A stretch of DNA of 64,000 bases from Hirudinaria manillensis (taxonomy: Eukaryota > Annelida > Clitellata > Hirudinida > Hirudinidae): NCBI GenBank assembly GCA_034509925.1, contig CM067534.1:9457501-9521500 (forward strand), written 5' to 3'. Numbering within the stretch: position 1 is the stretch's first letter; the number at the start of each line of letters is the position of its first letter. Below are positions 23,768 to 39,512 of the stretch, in pieces. Below the pieces are notes generated by a model. That model was given only the letters and a program-made list of their open reading frames with translations, did no database searches and was not told the origin of the DNA. Position numbers and translations under genes: made by a program.

Positions 23768-24661
23768 GCCTTTTTGTTTATATTAGAGAACGCGCTAGTT
23801 GCAACCGCATAGAAGAGTCGGTCTAAAATGTTCACGTCTAAATTTCTTATTGAATAAATAATTGTTTATAAAAATAGTCAAATGCATACAAGTGAAATTT
23901 ATAAATAGCCATATATAATGTGCACTATTTGTGCAGATTGCATTTGAATAACTCTTCACTAGATGTCAGGATGCATACAAAACATGTCGTTATTCGGAAA
24001 ATGTGAATATGCTTCCACCTCAATGTGTCATTTCGTCATGATTGACATCGATTCATGACAATTTTATATAAATAGTGCAAATAGTGTTGTCGCACTTACA
24101 TTATTAGAGATCTGCATAAAACTGTTATTTCAATCCATTTCTGCTAACTTCTGCTACTGGAGTGGAAATCTTTACAACTTGCATAATTAAATGAATAGTT
24201 TTGCTATTATTTTAAGTTATTTATACCTTCAAATGTCCATAAATAACCGTGCTTTAAAATATACATGAAGAACTTGTTCCTTATCTTGTTTAACACCAAA
24301 ACTCTAGGGTTGGTGCAAAACTCTTAACCGAATAAAAAAGACCAGTAACGTTTAGGTCAAACGTTTAGCGAGCTAACTTTCTGAGAAACTGTATAAATTA
24401 GCAATTACTAAATAAACACAAAACTTGAATTAACGTTGACTTGGACGAACGAGGACAGATTAAGATTAATTTGGCGGGAAGATGCATCGATATATTATAA
24501 ACAAAATTGAATTAAATTAAATTCTAAATCTGAAAACTTGGATAATTATACAAATGTCAACATCAAATCAATTTCGTCTGCTCTCACGTACCGTCGTACA
24601 ACTGGTGACGGTGAGAACTAAGGTGTGGCGCGGTTCAAGGCTGTTGACCGATAAGTAGAAA
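23768..24661. promoter_or_regulatory. Divergent promoter interval between BRAT1 and IDH
   Basis: The start codons of BRAT1 (minus) and isocitrate dehydrogenase (plus) are 894 bp apart, head to head. Only AT-rich sequence with no coding potential is visible. A shared or back-to-back promoter is the simplest reading. Confidence 0.5.
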
Positions 24662-27309
24662 ATGGAGAAACTTAAAGGTTTTTTTTGGATTTTACAAATA
24701 TTTTAAGATTATTAGAATTTGAAAACATTACTTTTTGTTACAAATACTTCCTTCAGTTGGTCCTGTAGTAGAAATTCAGGGAGATGAAATGACCAGGTGT
24801 TTGACAATTGACATTGCTAAATTGTTTTAAAAGATACTTTGAATACCGAATACTTATGTTTCAGAATAATTTGGGATCTCATCAAAGAGAAGTTAATATT
24901 GCCTTATTTGGACATAGAAATACATTTTTTTGATCTTGGAATAAAGAATAGGGATGCCACTGAAGACCAAAGTAGGGTTTTAATAAAATTTAAAATATTG
25001 TCTTTAGGTTTAATTTTTGTTTGTCTTGCTGTGTAGTTACTGTTGACTGTGCCAATGCCATAAAAAAGTATAATGTGGGCATAAAGTGTGCAACAATAAC
25101 TCCTGATGAGAAGAGAGTAGAAGGTGAGCTTGTCCTTGTGAAGTCATATTACTTCATTATTCACAATTGATTTACTAGCATTTGCTATGAATGAATGAAT
25201 GGTTTTGCTGAAGAATTTAAACTCAAGAAGATGTGGAAATCTCCCAATGGAACCATCAGAAATATCTTGGGAGGAACTGTTTTTAGAGAGGCAATCATCT
25301 GCAAAAACATTCCCAGGATTGTGAGCAACTGGAAGAAGCCCATTGTTATTGGAAGACATGCCCACGGAGATCAGGTAAATGTCTGATGTTTCATTGCAAT
25401 AGAAAATGCCATGCAGTGGGCACATCTTATTCTGGATTATTCTTAAATATCACCTGCCTTCTGTTGGAATTATGACCTTTTAGAAATAAATATTTGTATA
25501 AAAAATCACCAAATTATAAATTAGTTCATTCGATATTTTCATCACGGCAATTTGTTTTTGTAAAACCAGTACAAGGCAACCGACTTTGTCGTGCGAGGCG
25601 AAGGGAAGCTTGAAATCTCGTTCAAGCCGAGCAACGGATTGCTGCCCATCACTCACACTGTTTTCGACTTCCAGGGAGAAGGAGGAGTCGCATTGGCCAT
25701 GTACAACACGGACGAGGTCGAAACGGGTGGTAAAAACCAGAAGTGAAATTTTGACTAATTTTGTTTTTTACTTTCAGTCCATCAGGGACTTTGCCCACTC
25801 TTCATTTCAGATGGCACTACAGAAGAAACTGCCTCTCTTCATGAGGTTTGTTATTCGAAATTTAATTCTTTTGATGCTTATTTTTGAGAATTTATTGATG
25901 AAAGTTTTATTATTTGAGAGTAAAAGTGCATCTAAATGCAGCAAATTGTTTACCGAACGATCAATGTTGCTCTTCTTATTCAAGTTTTTTTTTAAAATTC
26001 CTTCCAGCACTAAGAACACCATCCTGAAACAATATGATGGCAGATTCAAAGACATATTTGAAGAGATTTATCAGAAGTCAGTGTCTCAGCCTCTATTTAT
26101 AGAAAGCAAACCTACAAGAAAGCTACAACCATTATAAAAACAGAATACCCATATTTTCAAAAACGTATTTTCAAAATCATATTTTCAAAAACATATTTTC
26201 AAAAACATATTTTCAAAAATCATATTTTCAAAAACATATTTTCAAAAACAAATCCAGGGAATACAAATCCAAGTTTGAGGAAGCAGGCATCGAATATGAA
26301 CACAGACTGATCGATGACATGGTGGCCCAGGTGCTCAAATCCGAGGGGGGCTTCGTCTGGGCCTGCAAGAACTACGACGGGGACGTCCAATCCGACTCCG
26401 TGGCTCAGGGTTCGCGACCTTTCCGGTTTTGCCGCGGACGAATAGGTTAGCGGGTGGATGGATGGATGGATGTACCGGGACGTGTTGCCATCAGGGTTTG
26501 GATCTCTCGGGATGATGACGAGCGTCCTCTGCTGTCCCGACGGAAAGACGGTCGAAGCGGAAGCCGCGCACGGAACCGTCACCAGGCACTTCAGGATGCA
26601 CGAGGAGGGCAAGGAAACTTCGACCAATCCGATCGGTGCGTCCAAAATCGATCGTTATTTATTTATTTACTATTTATTTATTTGGTGGCCTAGGCTCGTT
26701 CACTGATTTTTTGCATCTGTTAATAGTTAACGGGGAATTATCGTTCGATGTTTATTAAAACGCAGCCTCCATATTCGCTTGGACGCGAGGACTGCTCCAC
26801 CGAGCCAAACTCGACGGAAACCTCGAACTGGAAAAGTTTGCAGAAAGTCTCGAAAAGGTCTGCATCGAGACGATAGAGTCGGGTTTCATGACCAAAGACC
26901 TGGCACTGTGCATCAAGAAAGAGTAGGAATTTGATGCTTAGTTTGTCTTGTTTTTATTTCTCTTTTAATTTTTTGCTTCGTTTTACGACGGCAAAAAGTA
27001 AACGTGTTCGTAGTCGTTGAATTTAAAGTCCTGCTCCGTCTTTCAAGGTAAGTTCTGAGGTGTTAGTATTGCTAATTAGATTTTATTATTATTCAGGCAT
27101 AAGTATTATTAATAATATTGTATAATAATACACTACTAATTGTATTACTCTGCCAGTACTACCCAGGTGGTCGACACGACCGTCATTGTTACGATTGTTG
27201 TAATTGTTCTTGCTCTTCTTGCAGGATCAAACGAACCGACTACCTGAATACGTTCGAGTTTCTTGACAAGATAGCAGAAAACTTGAAGTTCAAGCTGGCA
27301 GCTTCCTGA
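24662..27309 (+). CDS. IDH1: Isocitrate dehydrogenase (NADP+), cytosolic type
   Basis: Twelve exons join in frame: 24662-24677, 24757-24796, 24865-24971, 25037-25123, 25214-25374, 25570-25716, 25778-25845, 26008-26076, 26258-26409, 26495-26635, 26766-26922, 27225-27309; 409 residues (human IDH1 414). It starts [19 protein letters not shown] with no mitochondrial presequence. Substrate and cofactor motifs are intact: [37 protein letters not shown] (Arg131, equal to human Arg132), [34 protein letters not shown] (metal-binding Asp), [11 protein letters not shown] and [16 protein letters not shown]. The end FKLAAS lacks the peroxisomal AKL/SKL signal of mammalian IDH1. It makes 2-oxoglutarate and NADPH from isocitrate in the cytosol. 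Confidence 0.97.
26150..26251. repeat. Minisatellite in IDH intron 8
   Basis: About seven copies of a 14-15 bp unit, catattttcaaaaa, run to the acceptor of exon 9. A short GGAT run (about 26455-26472) lies in intron 9. Confidence 0.9.
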
Positions 27310-28040
27310 AGGACGGGAAGCCAATGTTTCCAGAAGGCTTATTCCACTCTCTCCCTCCCTCACTCTCTCTCTCCATCTCTCTCTCTCTCTCTGTACAACA
27401 TTCCATGTCCTCAGTGTGGCTACAACATATCCTCTATAAACATATACATATACACATACATATATATATTCTTATATTTCAATCTGTTGTGTAACTATTT
27501 AAGAAGTTATATTTTTAGGGGTATTTTGTTAACATTTTAGTTTTCAGCTCTTTAACTCCGGTCGGATGCTCAGATTCGTACGTCCTGACCCAGCAGCAGG
27601 GTGCGTTCTCTCTCAAGGGCTTTATGTTCTCATTTTAATGTAGTTTTTGGTGTTGTTGGTGTTGTTATTCCAGACATTTTGCTTCATTTACTAGGTTAAC
27701 ATTATGCTTAACTCAGTGTCTTAAGATCTCATCGACTTTATTTTGGTGACTTTGTGTTTCATTTACTGTGCACCTGTGTGTGCGTGTGCATGCGTGTGTC
27801 AGGCATTTGAGAAGAAATCTCTGTGTGAAAACAGTAAGTGCCTTACGAAATAATTGTTAATATTTATTATTTAACATTATTATTATTATTTCAATCGTTA
27901 CGAGAAGGAAGACAGTAAGACGTACTGGTTAGAAATTCAAACTCTTTATTTGTAAACTGATAATTATAACCAGCAACGTATGAAGATGAGCCAAGTGAAT
28001 AAGCATCGAAAGAGACGCAGCCGAATTGGCGCGCACGAAT
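27310..28040. other. Convergent 3' flanks of IDH and actin, with dinucleotide repeats
   Basis: Holds a CT/TC run at about 27340-27392, a CATATA run at about 27438-27473, and a TG-rich tract at about 27773-27800. A stretch flanked by plausible splice signals (cag before 27811 and gtaagt after about 27833) looks like an exon but has no known partner. The actin 3' UTR (minus strand) occupies the last part. Confidence 0.5.
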
Positions 28041-29667
<1,627 letters not shown>

Positions 29668-30234
29668 TTTGCAGAGTTAGGGGATGGCTGATCTGTAGGG
29701 GAAAAACAGAAAATGAAACTCGTTAAAACCAGAGTCTAACATAGGAAATAATTATCAATCTAATTATCCTAAGACTAATTAAGCGCTACATAACTGGAAA
29801 GATCTTAATCCATTGCAATAATGGCTAAGCTTCTTAGGCACACGCCTCAATTATATTGAAATTGATTACTCTATTGCAAATGTATCAGAATCGATTATCA
29901 ATAGCCTCTTTTTAGTCAATAGCGATTTTTTGAAGGCATTTTTCATTGTATGAGCAAGTTTACGTTATAATTTGCCAACAATTTCTGAGCTTAAGAATGA
30001 GTCCTAGATGTCTCTGTTACTTCCAGCAAAGCAAGTTAGCAAACTAACTTATAAAAGTTATTTTAAAGAAAAAGCACATAAAACTTATGTATAAAGTTAA
30101 CTAAATTAGGAATGCGTAAACTAAGAAATAAGCATAATAAATAAAATGATAGATAATTTCGGAATACAGCACATCACTAACCAAATCGAGAACTCGAAAA
30201 AGCTCAGAGCACGATTGGCAAGAAGATGCGAACG

Positions 30235-30242
30235 CTTTTATA
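30235..30242 (-). promoter_or_regulatory. TATA box of the actin gene
   Basis: TATAAAAG on the minus strand. A start site about 30 bp downstream would give a short first exon ending at a GTTAGT donor near 30181, joined to the acceptor at 29693. This matches the expected non-coding exon 1 of actin genes. A GC box (GGGCGG, 30252-30257) lies just upstream. Confidence 0.7.
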
Positions 30243-30462
30243 CGGAAAACTCGGGCGGAGCTTGCAGCATCTGCATTATTGCTACCAGCATCCGGCTTCT
30301 TCCATGAAGAAAGCTAGACACACACCTCCCGAGCAAGAGCAGGTAGTAGCAAAACTTTGCCGGCAGCATTTCTGAGCAACAGCAGAATTCAAAATGCAGC
30401 CCGTCTAGTCAGATCTCCTATCACAAAGAGTTCGCTAGCATGGCAACTTTGCCATGCCATTG

Positions 30463-30472
30463 CCATATATGG
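30463..30472. promoter_or_regulatory. CArG box (serum response element)
   Basis: CCATATATGG is a perfect palindromic CArG box, the binding site of serum response factor. It lies about 220 bp upstream of the actin TATA box, the usual place for SRF sites in actin promoters. Confidence 0.75.
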
Positions 30473-32164
30473 TCTTCTCCATGAGCTTCTATCGCTCGGC
30501 GTGGATAAACTCGGTGCGTTTCTGACCAACTGTCGGTTGCGTTGTTAGCGGCACTCAAAAATGTTGCAGAATGGTGTGAAGTTCCAGCGTTAATGGGCTA
30601 ATTGGCTGATTCACTAGTTGGTTATAGTCATAGTCTTGATAGATTGTGGCTGGCTTAATAAAAACATGTTATTGATATTTCGTAGCAATTCGTTTTACAA
30701 TCGGCAAAATTGAATTTTGGTTAAAGTCCTTCACATAACAGATGATATTGAAGGGCAAGGGAGAGAAGAATGGACGCTTAAAGTCCGATATATTCACGCA
30801 CTTAATAAGTAAATGTTTTGTCGTTTAAGGGCTGTGCAAAAATGTTACGGAATTTTATTTATTTGCAAACATTTCTACTCTCAAAACTAATAGTTACTAA
30901 GTAATGTCTGATTAGGATTTTTAACTTTGTATGTTGGAATCGAAAAACACACTTGAGGAGTTCTAAAATTCGTGCCGTTAAAACTCAAGTGTTGTGACTA
31001 ATTTTTAAAACTCAAAACCATCACAGGTGACATTCATGCCTGTATTGATTAATTTTAATTCATTAAATTGGAAGCATGTAGGAAAAGGTCAGACTATATT
31101 CGGCCATTCATATCTCCGAAAATGAACGTCCACCATCTTTTATTTTCTGCTGTAAGCATTAAGTTATGCGGGTTTTACGTTGTTCGTTGTAGAGGCGCGG
31201 TGACGTATCTCATAGAAAGGACATTTTTGAAAACTGATGGCAAAATTTGGACATTTGGAGTTATTTTGCAAAATAACCACTCATTTTTTTCAGTAGATGA
31301 GTAGAGACTTCCGAAGACAGAACAAACAGAATGCCAATTCCAAAGTTAAATTACAATATCACATGAATATAAAGGAAGGTCTAATAATATTGTCCTCATG
31401 AAGGCTCAGATATGCATGTTAAGATTTAAAACCGACTACCCTAAATGAGTATAAACCAACACCATGTTAACTGCACTATTTTGAAATTTCTCACATTGGT
31501 ATATTGTAAGCAAACGTTTTCAGCACATCTCGGACATAATATCGAGAAGCTGTAACACGACACACCCTCCAGACGCCACTAAAACTGGCCATTATTATTT
31601 ACGCATGTTATTATTAATAATATGCTGAGGATTCTAAAACGCTGCCTCAATAGTCCTATGTTACAACCCGACCGAACCATTAAAATTTAAATGCTATTTT
31701 GACATTTTAAGTCGATATTATGCTTAGAACAATTAGGGTATCAGTAAATAAGACTCAATTCTCTGAGTTAATAAGCTTCCAATGCAACAACTCTGCTGAA
31801 TTGAAACTTTCGTCCCAATTGATTTTGGTTGACAACGGCCTGTCAGAAACGTAGCGCAGCAGAACAAGACAGCTATTTTCAATGGTTAACAAGATTAGGT
31901 ACAACAACACCTCAGTACGCATGACGTGGTTTCATGAAAGCTACGTATTGAAACGATGCTAAAGCTAGGTACAATAGGAAAAAAACGTGGAAGTTTATTG
32001 ATAAACGTAGAAACGTGTGCAGCAAAGAACGAAGTTAAAACCAGGGGTAGATGTGAGTTTGTATCTGTGAGTGTACGTGCTTCTGTGTGTGCGTACGTGA
32101 GTATGGGTACGAAGAGTTGGCCGTGCGACCGATCTGGATTGCGTGACGAAGGGACAACAAAAGA
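30473..32164. other. Distal actin upstream region and 3' flank of RALGAPB
   Basis: About 1.7 kb without a gene I can support. Short ORFs at 31068-31304 and 31956-32270 lack resemblance to known proteins; the second overlaps the last RALGAPB exon in antisense. No repeat stands out. Confidence 0.5.
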
Positions 32165-35100
32165 TCAGCAATGGAAGAGGGAGGCGCAGAAGTCCGACTC
32201 AGTCATGGGGCACTTGTGCCTCTGGACGATCTCCTTGATAAAGATGCGCCTCTTTACGTGGGGTGGCTGATGTCTGGAATTGTAGTTTAATTGTATAACG
32301 AAACAATCCATCATGACAGACATTAAGACATTTAAAGAATCTCAATTTGGACTAATTCTGCAGGCAGAAGTTGGTTTCTCATTAACTGCTCATGCCACTT
32401 TCAGAGGGTCGCCTCTGAACTAAAAACTGCCTAACTCACATGTCGCTTTCCAGCGTTTTCCTCCTGTAAACGTTGTAAGTCGTCTGCCTGATCATCTGAC
32501 CCAACACTCGTCTGCTCACGACCGCTCCGTCGACCAGCGGTCCGCCGTCGCCGATCCTGCGATCAAAGGTCTCGGTCAAAAGCCCCCCCCCAAAATATTG
32601 GTTTTAATTGGTAATGATTAAGTTGGAATGCGATTAAAAATAGAATAAAATGATGATTTTTGAGATTAAAATGAAAATGTCCGATTACTTTGATGCAGAG
32701 GCATGCAGGTGTATCCTGAAGAGGCCACTATGCAGAGGATGAACGAATATCACACAAAAGTTGCTGGCATTCAACGGCATCTGCTTCTGAGTTTTGAACT
32801 CGGAGGCTTGCTGATGGTTGGACATCTTTGGCAGGTCCGCTGTGTACCAATGCAAAAAAATGAACAATTGGGCAAAGTCAAAAATCTGTTCATAAAATTA
32901 ATTGATTGATTAGGTGATACACTTTCCAATGTGTTACAGTTTACTATTTTTTGCAATTCTGAAAACCAAACAGCAATGAAAAAGAAGAAAAAAAACAAAA
33001 GCCACGAACCAACTGGAAATGTTCCGTGGTCTTCGAAGTGTTCGAGCCAAACGATAACGACCTGAACGTCTCCCCCTTGTTGACCTCCGACCCTTCCCGA
33101 CCTTCGGAGCTTCGAAGTCTCGCAGTCGGCAGAAGACGAACCGCTGCTGGCATCTCCCTCTACGGTGCTGAGGGACTTCTCGAAATCTGAGATGGAAGCA
33201 GTTTGAAGGTGATTGTGACGTATAGTTTATCGAATTATGCATTGAACGGTGATAGTGATAATTGATAATAGTAATAATACTAAATAATTATTATTATAAT
33301 AATAATAATAAATAATTATTATAATAATAATAATAATAAATTAACAGACCAGGGACATCCCTTCTGGTGATGGACTCTGATGAAGGAACGACAAAAACGA
33401 GTTCCGTGGTGACATCCGCCCAGTATAGAACCTTATTCTTTCCGTCAAAGCAGCTGCCACCAGTCTCTCCAGTCTGGTCTGGAAGGTAATGATAATAGTG
33501 GCCATAATATCATTCCAACTGGATAACTTGTTAATGATAATGAATATAATTGCATGCAATCTTAAATTTAAAGGACAGGTATAAAATTGTCTAATTACTT
33601 AGTTGTTTGTGTGAAATCATAGGAGCACGAACAGCTCTTCAGCTCATCAATATCATTACCATCATCAAAAGCTTACTCCTCACCATCATCATCATTAGCA
33701 GGAATGGTCCTGGCATCTCTGACTTTCCAGCTGGTAGCAGGGTTTCCAGTCCAACCGGGGTGACTCGAGACGTCCACGGGCCAACCGAGGGATAGCAGGA
33801 AATCCTTGAAGTCGGAGCTGACTCCGGATTCCGAAACCTACGGAACGAATCCATCTTTAATAGCGAGATAAACCATACGATAGCAGGTTAATAAATCTTT
33901 AAGTGATTGTTAACTAGTCAGGCAACTCTTGAGTCTTTGAAAAGAATTTTTGTATCAGACGACACAGCAAACATTTGCAGATTAATGTCCTTCATTGACA
34001 TTATTCAAGTTCAGTCAAAGACACCTTTGCGCCTTTGCAAATTGCTCTAGGACTGCCTCTGATGGCAGGTTTAAAGTTAATTGTTCGATACTAGGTTGAC
34101 ACTTTACTGCTGCGAATTGGAGATTAGCGAATTAAGACTTTATAAATTAGACTAGAATTAGGTATTTTTGTTAACTATTCTTATTATTATTAGAATGACA
34201 TCAATTATTATTATTATTATTATTATTACTACTCACCACATTGGCCAGCATGTCCTCGAGCCTGCTCTGCCCCGCCTTGACGTAATACACGTGCGCCGTG
34301 TCGTAGGTCCTCACGGAGATGTTGTCGACAGCCTTCAAGTCGTTCCAGAGCGTCGAGTTGAACTCGTTCAACTTGACGAGAGTCGGAAACATGCTGCCAG
34401 TCAGGGATCCTCCCTGAAGTGGAATGGAGTCGACAATGAAAGTGAAACCGGAAAAGAGGATTTCCCTCAAAGTGACCGAATTAGCACGCACATCCCCGAC
34501 CGCACATCAACGATCAATATATTATAAAATATAATAATCAATGAAATAAATAATATTATAATATGGTAAGTTAATATTATGATGTGATAAATTAACATAT
34601 TCATTAAAATCAAACCAACCCTCAGGTTGTCCAATGTCAAGAAGCCAAAATGGGAGAGAAACAGCCTCGCAGCATTCGAAATCTTTGAAGAGCTGGAAAG
34701 AAATTCATCACCGAAGTTGCAGGACAAACACCAATCATAACGTCTCATTAATATTAATGAAGTCTTGATGAATATTAACGAACCTGGGCGGTTCGCAGGG
34801 AGGAGGGGGCCTGTAGCTGTTGAGATGTTCCGAATAGGATTCCTCCTCGAATACTTTCTGTTCCTCGATCATCTTCCTCAGACACTCGAGTTGATCCTCG
34901 TAGTTGACCATCGTCTTCTCGATCGGAGGAATGCTTTGATCACTGAGAGTAAATATAAATGCTGCTTAATGCTTCAGTTACCAGCAAGGACAATGAAGCA
35001 AGGTACTGTTTGCTTATATAAATATATGTATAAATAACGGTAACTCACAAAGTCAAAAATAAAGCTTAGAGGGATATTAACTAATTGTTAACTTATGAGT

Positions 35101-36515
35101 GGTTAATAATGTTAATGCTATTATTATTATAATCATTATTATTATTGTTATTATCAACTAACGCAAGCACTTTGGGGATTTGGTCGACCGATTCTGGAAA
35201 GTTTCGAGGCACCTCGGAGGGAACGTCGTGAGTGACACCAACCTGAGCTCCCTGATTGGTTGGAATGAACTGGACTTCGTTGGAGGCGGTCGAAGGTGGA
35301 GTCTGTCGAGGATAATTGAATTAATTAACAGAAAGCAGTAATTTGTTGTTTGAAAGATATTTGTTATGATGATGATGATGATTATTATTATTATTATTAT
35401 TATTAACATAAAACTACAATTCTAAGTGATTCTCAAAAAAAAACTAATGTTATTAAAATGGAAAAGCATTGAATATTCGGTTTAGAAAGCTTTAGAAAGT
35501 TTGATCTCCCATAGTATAGTCCACATTGATCTCCTATAACATAGTCCACATTGATCTCCTATAACATAGTCCACATTGATCTCCTATAATATAGTCCACA
35601 TTGATCTCCTATATAGTATAGTCCACAATGAAATCCACTGACCACATTCTTGGACTTCGACTGATGGCAGAGCTTCAAGAGCCACACGTGTCTCCCAAAC
35701 AGGCTCCTGGTTATTACGACCAGGTTCGGAAGATCTTCTGGGGAAGGAAACATAAGAATGATTCAAGAATTCAGTCGTGACTCGTTAAAGAGACAAATTC
35801 AGAATTAGTCACCAGAGTTCTAAAAAGGATATCCATCAAAACTTTAAAGTTTTGTTTAATATAAAGAGAATTTTTTTATATTAATTTTAATATCTTTTAA
35901 TTTCTTAAACACAGCATTAACGTCAATAAACTTAACATTAAAAATATAATGCATCAAACCATTTCCCTCCTCCGTCGGGGGTTCGAAGAGCCCCAAAATG
36001 ACCGACCCGTCCACCACGAAGTACTGGAACCTCGGACGACCCCCCTTCGGGTCGAACTTGGAGAGGAAGGAATCCTCGTCCAACAACGTGCACAGAGATT
36101 CCGGACCGCTGGGAGATGGGAAGGAGCCCTTGTGGAATGATGGAAAGATGAGATGGATGTCGTCAGTAAAAGACGATTTATCGGGTAACAAATTTTGAAG
36201 TAAGGAATTGACAGACTAAATTTTAAAAATTAATTTAAATTATTATATGAATAATTTATATGCCTTGTTGACTTATAGATAAATGAATATATTTATTAAA
36301 TATAATTTTAAATATAACATCGATAATGGAATTAAATTCTGGAAAAAACCGATGAAAAGGTCGCTTTACCACGTGATCGACCATGGCTGCCAACAGGGCC
36401 TCCGCAGCGTCCTTGACCCTCAACGAAATGGGTTTCAATTCCTTCTTTCCTTTGTACACCGGAGGATCGGAAGGTCTCGGCTGGTGAATGGTTAATGATT
36501 CGAGTTGTAGTAAAA

Positions 36516-36558
<43 letters not shown>

Positions 36559-36888
36559 GGTTGCTCATCTAGCGGGAACATTGTTCCCTTTGGGCATCCT
36601 TTGGTATCATTTACTCGCGGTTCTTATATTGTTATTTGTGTTATATTGATACCAAGAAAACAATAAATCAAATTAATGATAATAATAATAATAAAAATAA
36701 TAATAATGATGATAATAATAATAAGAAGAAGAAGAAGAAATAATAAAAACGATATAATAAAAATAACAATAGCAAAAATCGTCATAATCATAACATGTTA
36801 AGAATAACAATGTTCTGCAACGAGGAGGAGATGAACATATTATAATAATAATAATTATAATAATGTATAAATTAATTAATGCAATGAC

Positions 36889-36976
<88 letters not shown>

Positions 36977-39480
36977 CATCATTTGTCTCAAAAGTTTTTC
37001 ATTCAAAAGTCATGCATTAAACGTCGCTGAACCTGAGAACACGACCCGGAAATTCCGAGCTCTGTGACTTGAAGGACCGTGTGCAGGACGGCACCGTCTC
37101 TGAGCAGGTAGTCGTGTTCGACCAACCACGTCGTCAGGCACTGGTAGGCGGAGACTATGGAGGAGTGCAGATCCTGGATGATCGAATGAATGAGTGCATG
37201 AATGAATGAATGAATGACAAATTAAATAAGGTCTTTGTTAAATGATTATAAATTGAATTATAAATATGAAAGAAACTTATAAAAATTTTTATAAAGATTT
37301 TAACTAATACCACAATTAACTAATGCTTAATTCAAAGCTTATAATTAAATCTCTGATTTCGTAACAAAAGAAGATTTAAGAAACTCTCCACGTTCAGAAT
37401 CTCGATCGAAACGATTTGAAATTCCAATTGCGTGGAATGCTTAAATAACATCAACGCTCGCAAATAAACTCTCGCGGGGATCGATTAATTAATTAATTAA
37501 TTATTTTAATAAAAAAAAAAAAGGTATCAAAACAAATCAACCACAACAAATCAAAGATAGCAAAAACTCCAAACCTTGGAATGATAAATGGCCGGCTTGT
37601 TGCACTGGAGTACGACGAACTCGCAAATCGTGACGACGACCTTCTTCGCGTTCTCCTCGAGTCTTCCTCGGAGTTCGTCGCGTTCTCCGGCGACCCCCGG
37701 CACCCTGCCCTTGAGAGACTTGAAGGTCGAGAAGAACTGCACGACCTCCATGGCCGAGAGGGCAGAGGTCAACTCGGACGTCCAGGACTTGATGAGTCTT
37801 TCACAGATCAAAATGGCCGACTTCTCGTAGAGTTCGAACAGCTGAAGTGAACCTGAGGTGTGCACGATACATAAGTAGGCTTAACAGGTATATGTTACAG
37901 GCAGGGGTTTAAAAACGATTTCCTATCAAATTCAATTTAATAAATATATAAATAAATAATTTTCTTTCAATTTCAAAATATCTTTTTTATTTTTATTTAA
38001 GCCCAACTTTTGTATGATTTCGAGTTTTCTTCATAAACCGCCATGTCTGCCAACAGCAAACTGATTCCTCCTGAAGAGAGGAAGGAGAAATAAACGACTA
38101 AATAATTGATGAAGCAACGGTTGTTATGATTATTATAATATAAGGTGCATAATATTATATTATATTATTATAATGGCTGAAAGACTTTGATTCTGGTATG
38201 CTTAGCCTAAGCCTCCGTGGTTGCTCAAAGGATGTTAATTTAAGACCAACATCAATGTAAACAAGGAATACCAGACTAGACACAAGATCACACGAAGCGC
38301 CTCCGACGCTATGCATATGGCGCTATACAAATTAACTATTATTATTAGGAATCTCACGATTCAAAATTCATTCAAAAAAAAAAATAAAATAAAATAAAGA
38401 AACAAAATAACGAAACTCCAATTCACCGAGAAGCATTTGCGTGTTTACGGGATCGACTTCTTTGGCCAAAATGTTCAGGAAGAGTTTGACGAGGGTGGAT
38501 TGAAGAGAGTAAAACGACACGGTCGGTCTCGCGTGCTTCTGATCGTCGAGGATGTCTGCGGTCGTCGAGGGAAACGTTACGCGTTGGGATGTCATAATAA
38601 CGAGACGTGGACATAATATTAATTCATGGATATAAAGCATTATTAACAGATTTAGCATCATTCGTTGAATTTCAAATCTTCGAGAATGGAATTTCCAAAT
38701 CAGGATTCACTTTTGATTTCCAGGTGTCTGAAGTGAAGAGGCAGGCAGACGACGGAGAGGAGGAGTTGGATGGAAGCGAATCTTTGGTCGCCTTCGTCGT
38801 CCGAGTTGTCTTGTTTGTATCTGCAACGAACGAAGGAATGAACGAAGGAATTAATGAATGAACGAACGAAGGAACAAACAAAAGAATGTTGTATGCCAAA
38901 ACTATTGCTATACGTTGAATTGAAGTCAATAGTAGTTTGTGCAGTCAACTTTTGCATTTGAAAAAATGTTCAATGATGAATTTAATTCAATGAGAATAAC
39001 CCTTAAATACTATTAATATATTAATATAAAAATAAATTACCCCAAAAATTACAAACAAGATAAGACAACAAGTACACAAGAAAATTAACTTTCTTAAGTT
39101 TGACTTATTGATAAATAAACAAAATAAAATAAATAAAATAAATAAATAGGAATAAATAAGCAGAAATTGGATTAAAACCTGAACATGGTCTGAATGAACT
39201 CGATGGCCCTGAGATAGTGTGGCACGAGGACCTGTGACCCGACCAGGTTGACCTTGAAGATGTCACTCGAGTTCAGGACGATGTTTATCAGAACCGGGTG
39301 AGACGAGGTCTCCTACGATTGAAATTTATTTATTTATTTATTTAGTAGTTTATTTATTAATTTGATTATTATTTTTTTAATCGTTCGTTTGTAAAAAATT
39401 GTCGTTCTGCAGGAATTGTTTTAGCTTTTAGGTGTATGTTGGTGTTATCAGTTAGAGTTGTTATTTGTTGTATTACTACT

Positions 39481-39512
<32 letters not shown>

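Noticed and set aside
31956-32270. 104-codon plus-strand ORF
   Set aside because: Partly antisense to the last RALGAPB exon, begins in spacer and has no similarity to known proteins.
35502-35628. Regularly repeated 25-bp units, considered as a CRISPR-like array
   Set aside because: The units are contiguous without spacers, in an intron of an animal gene; this is a minisatellite.
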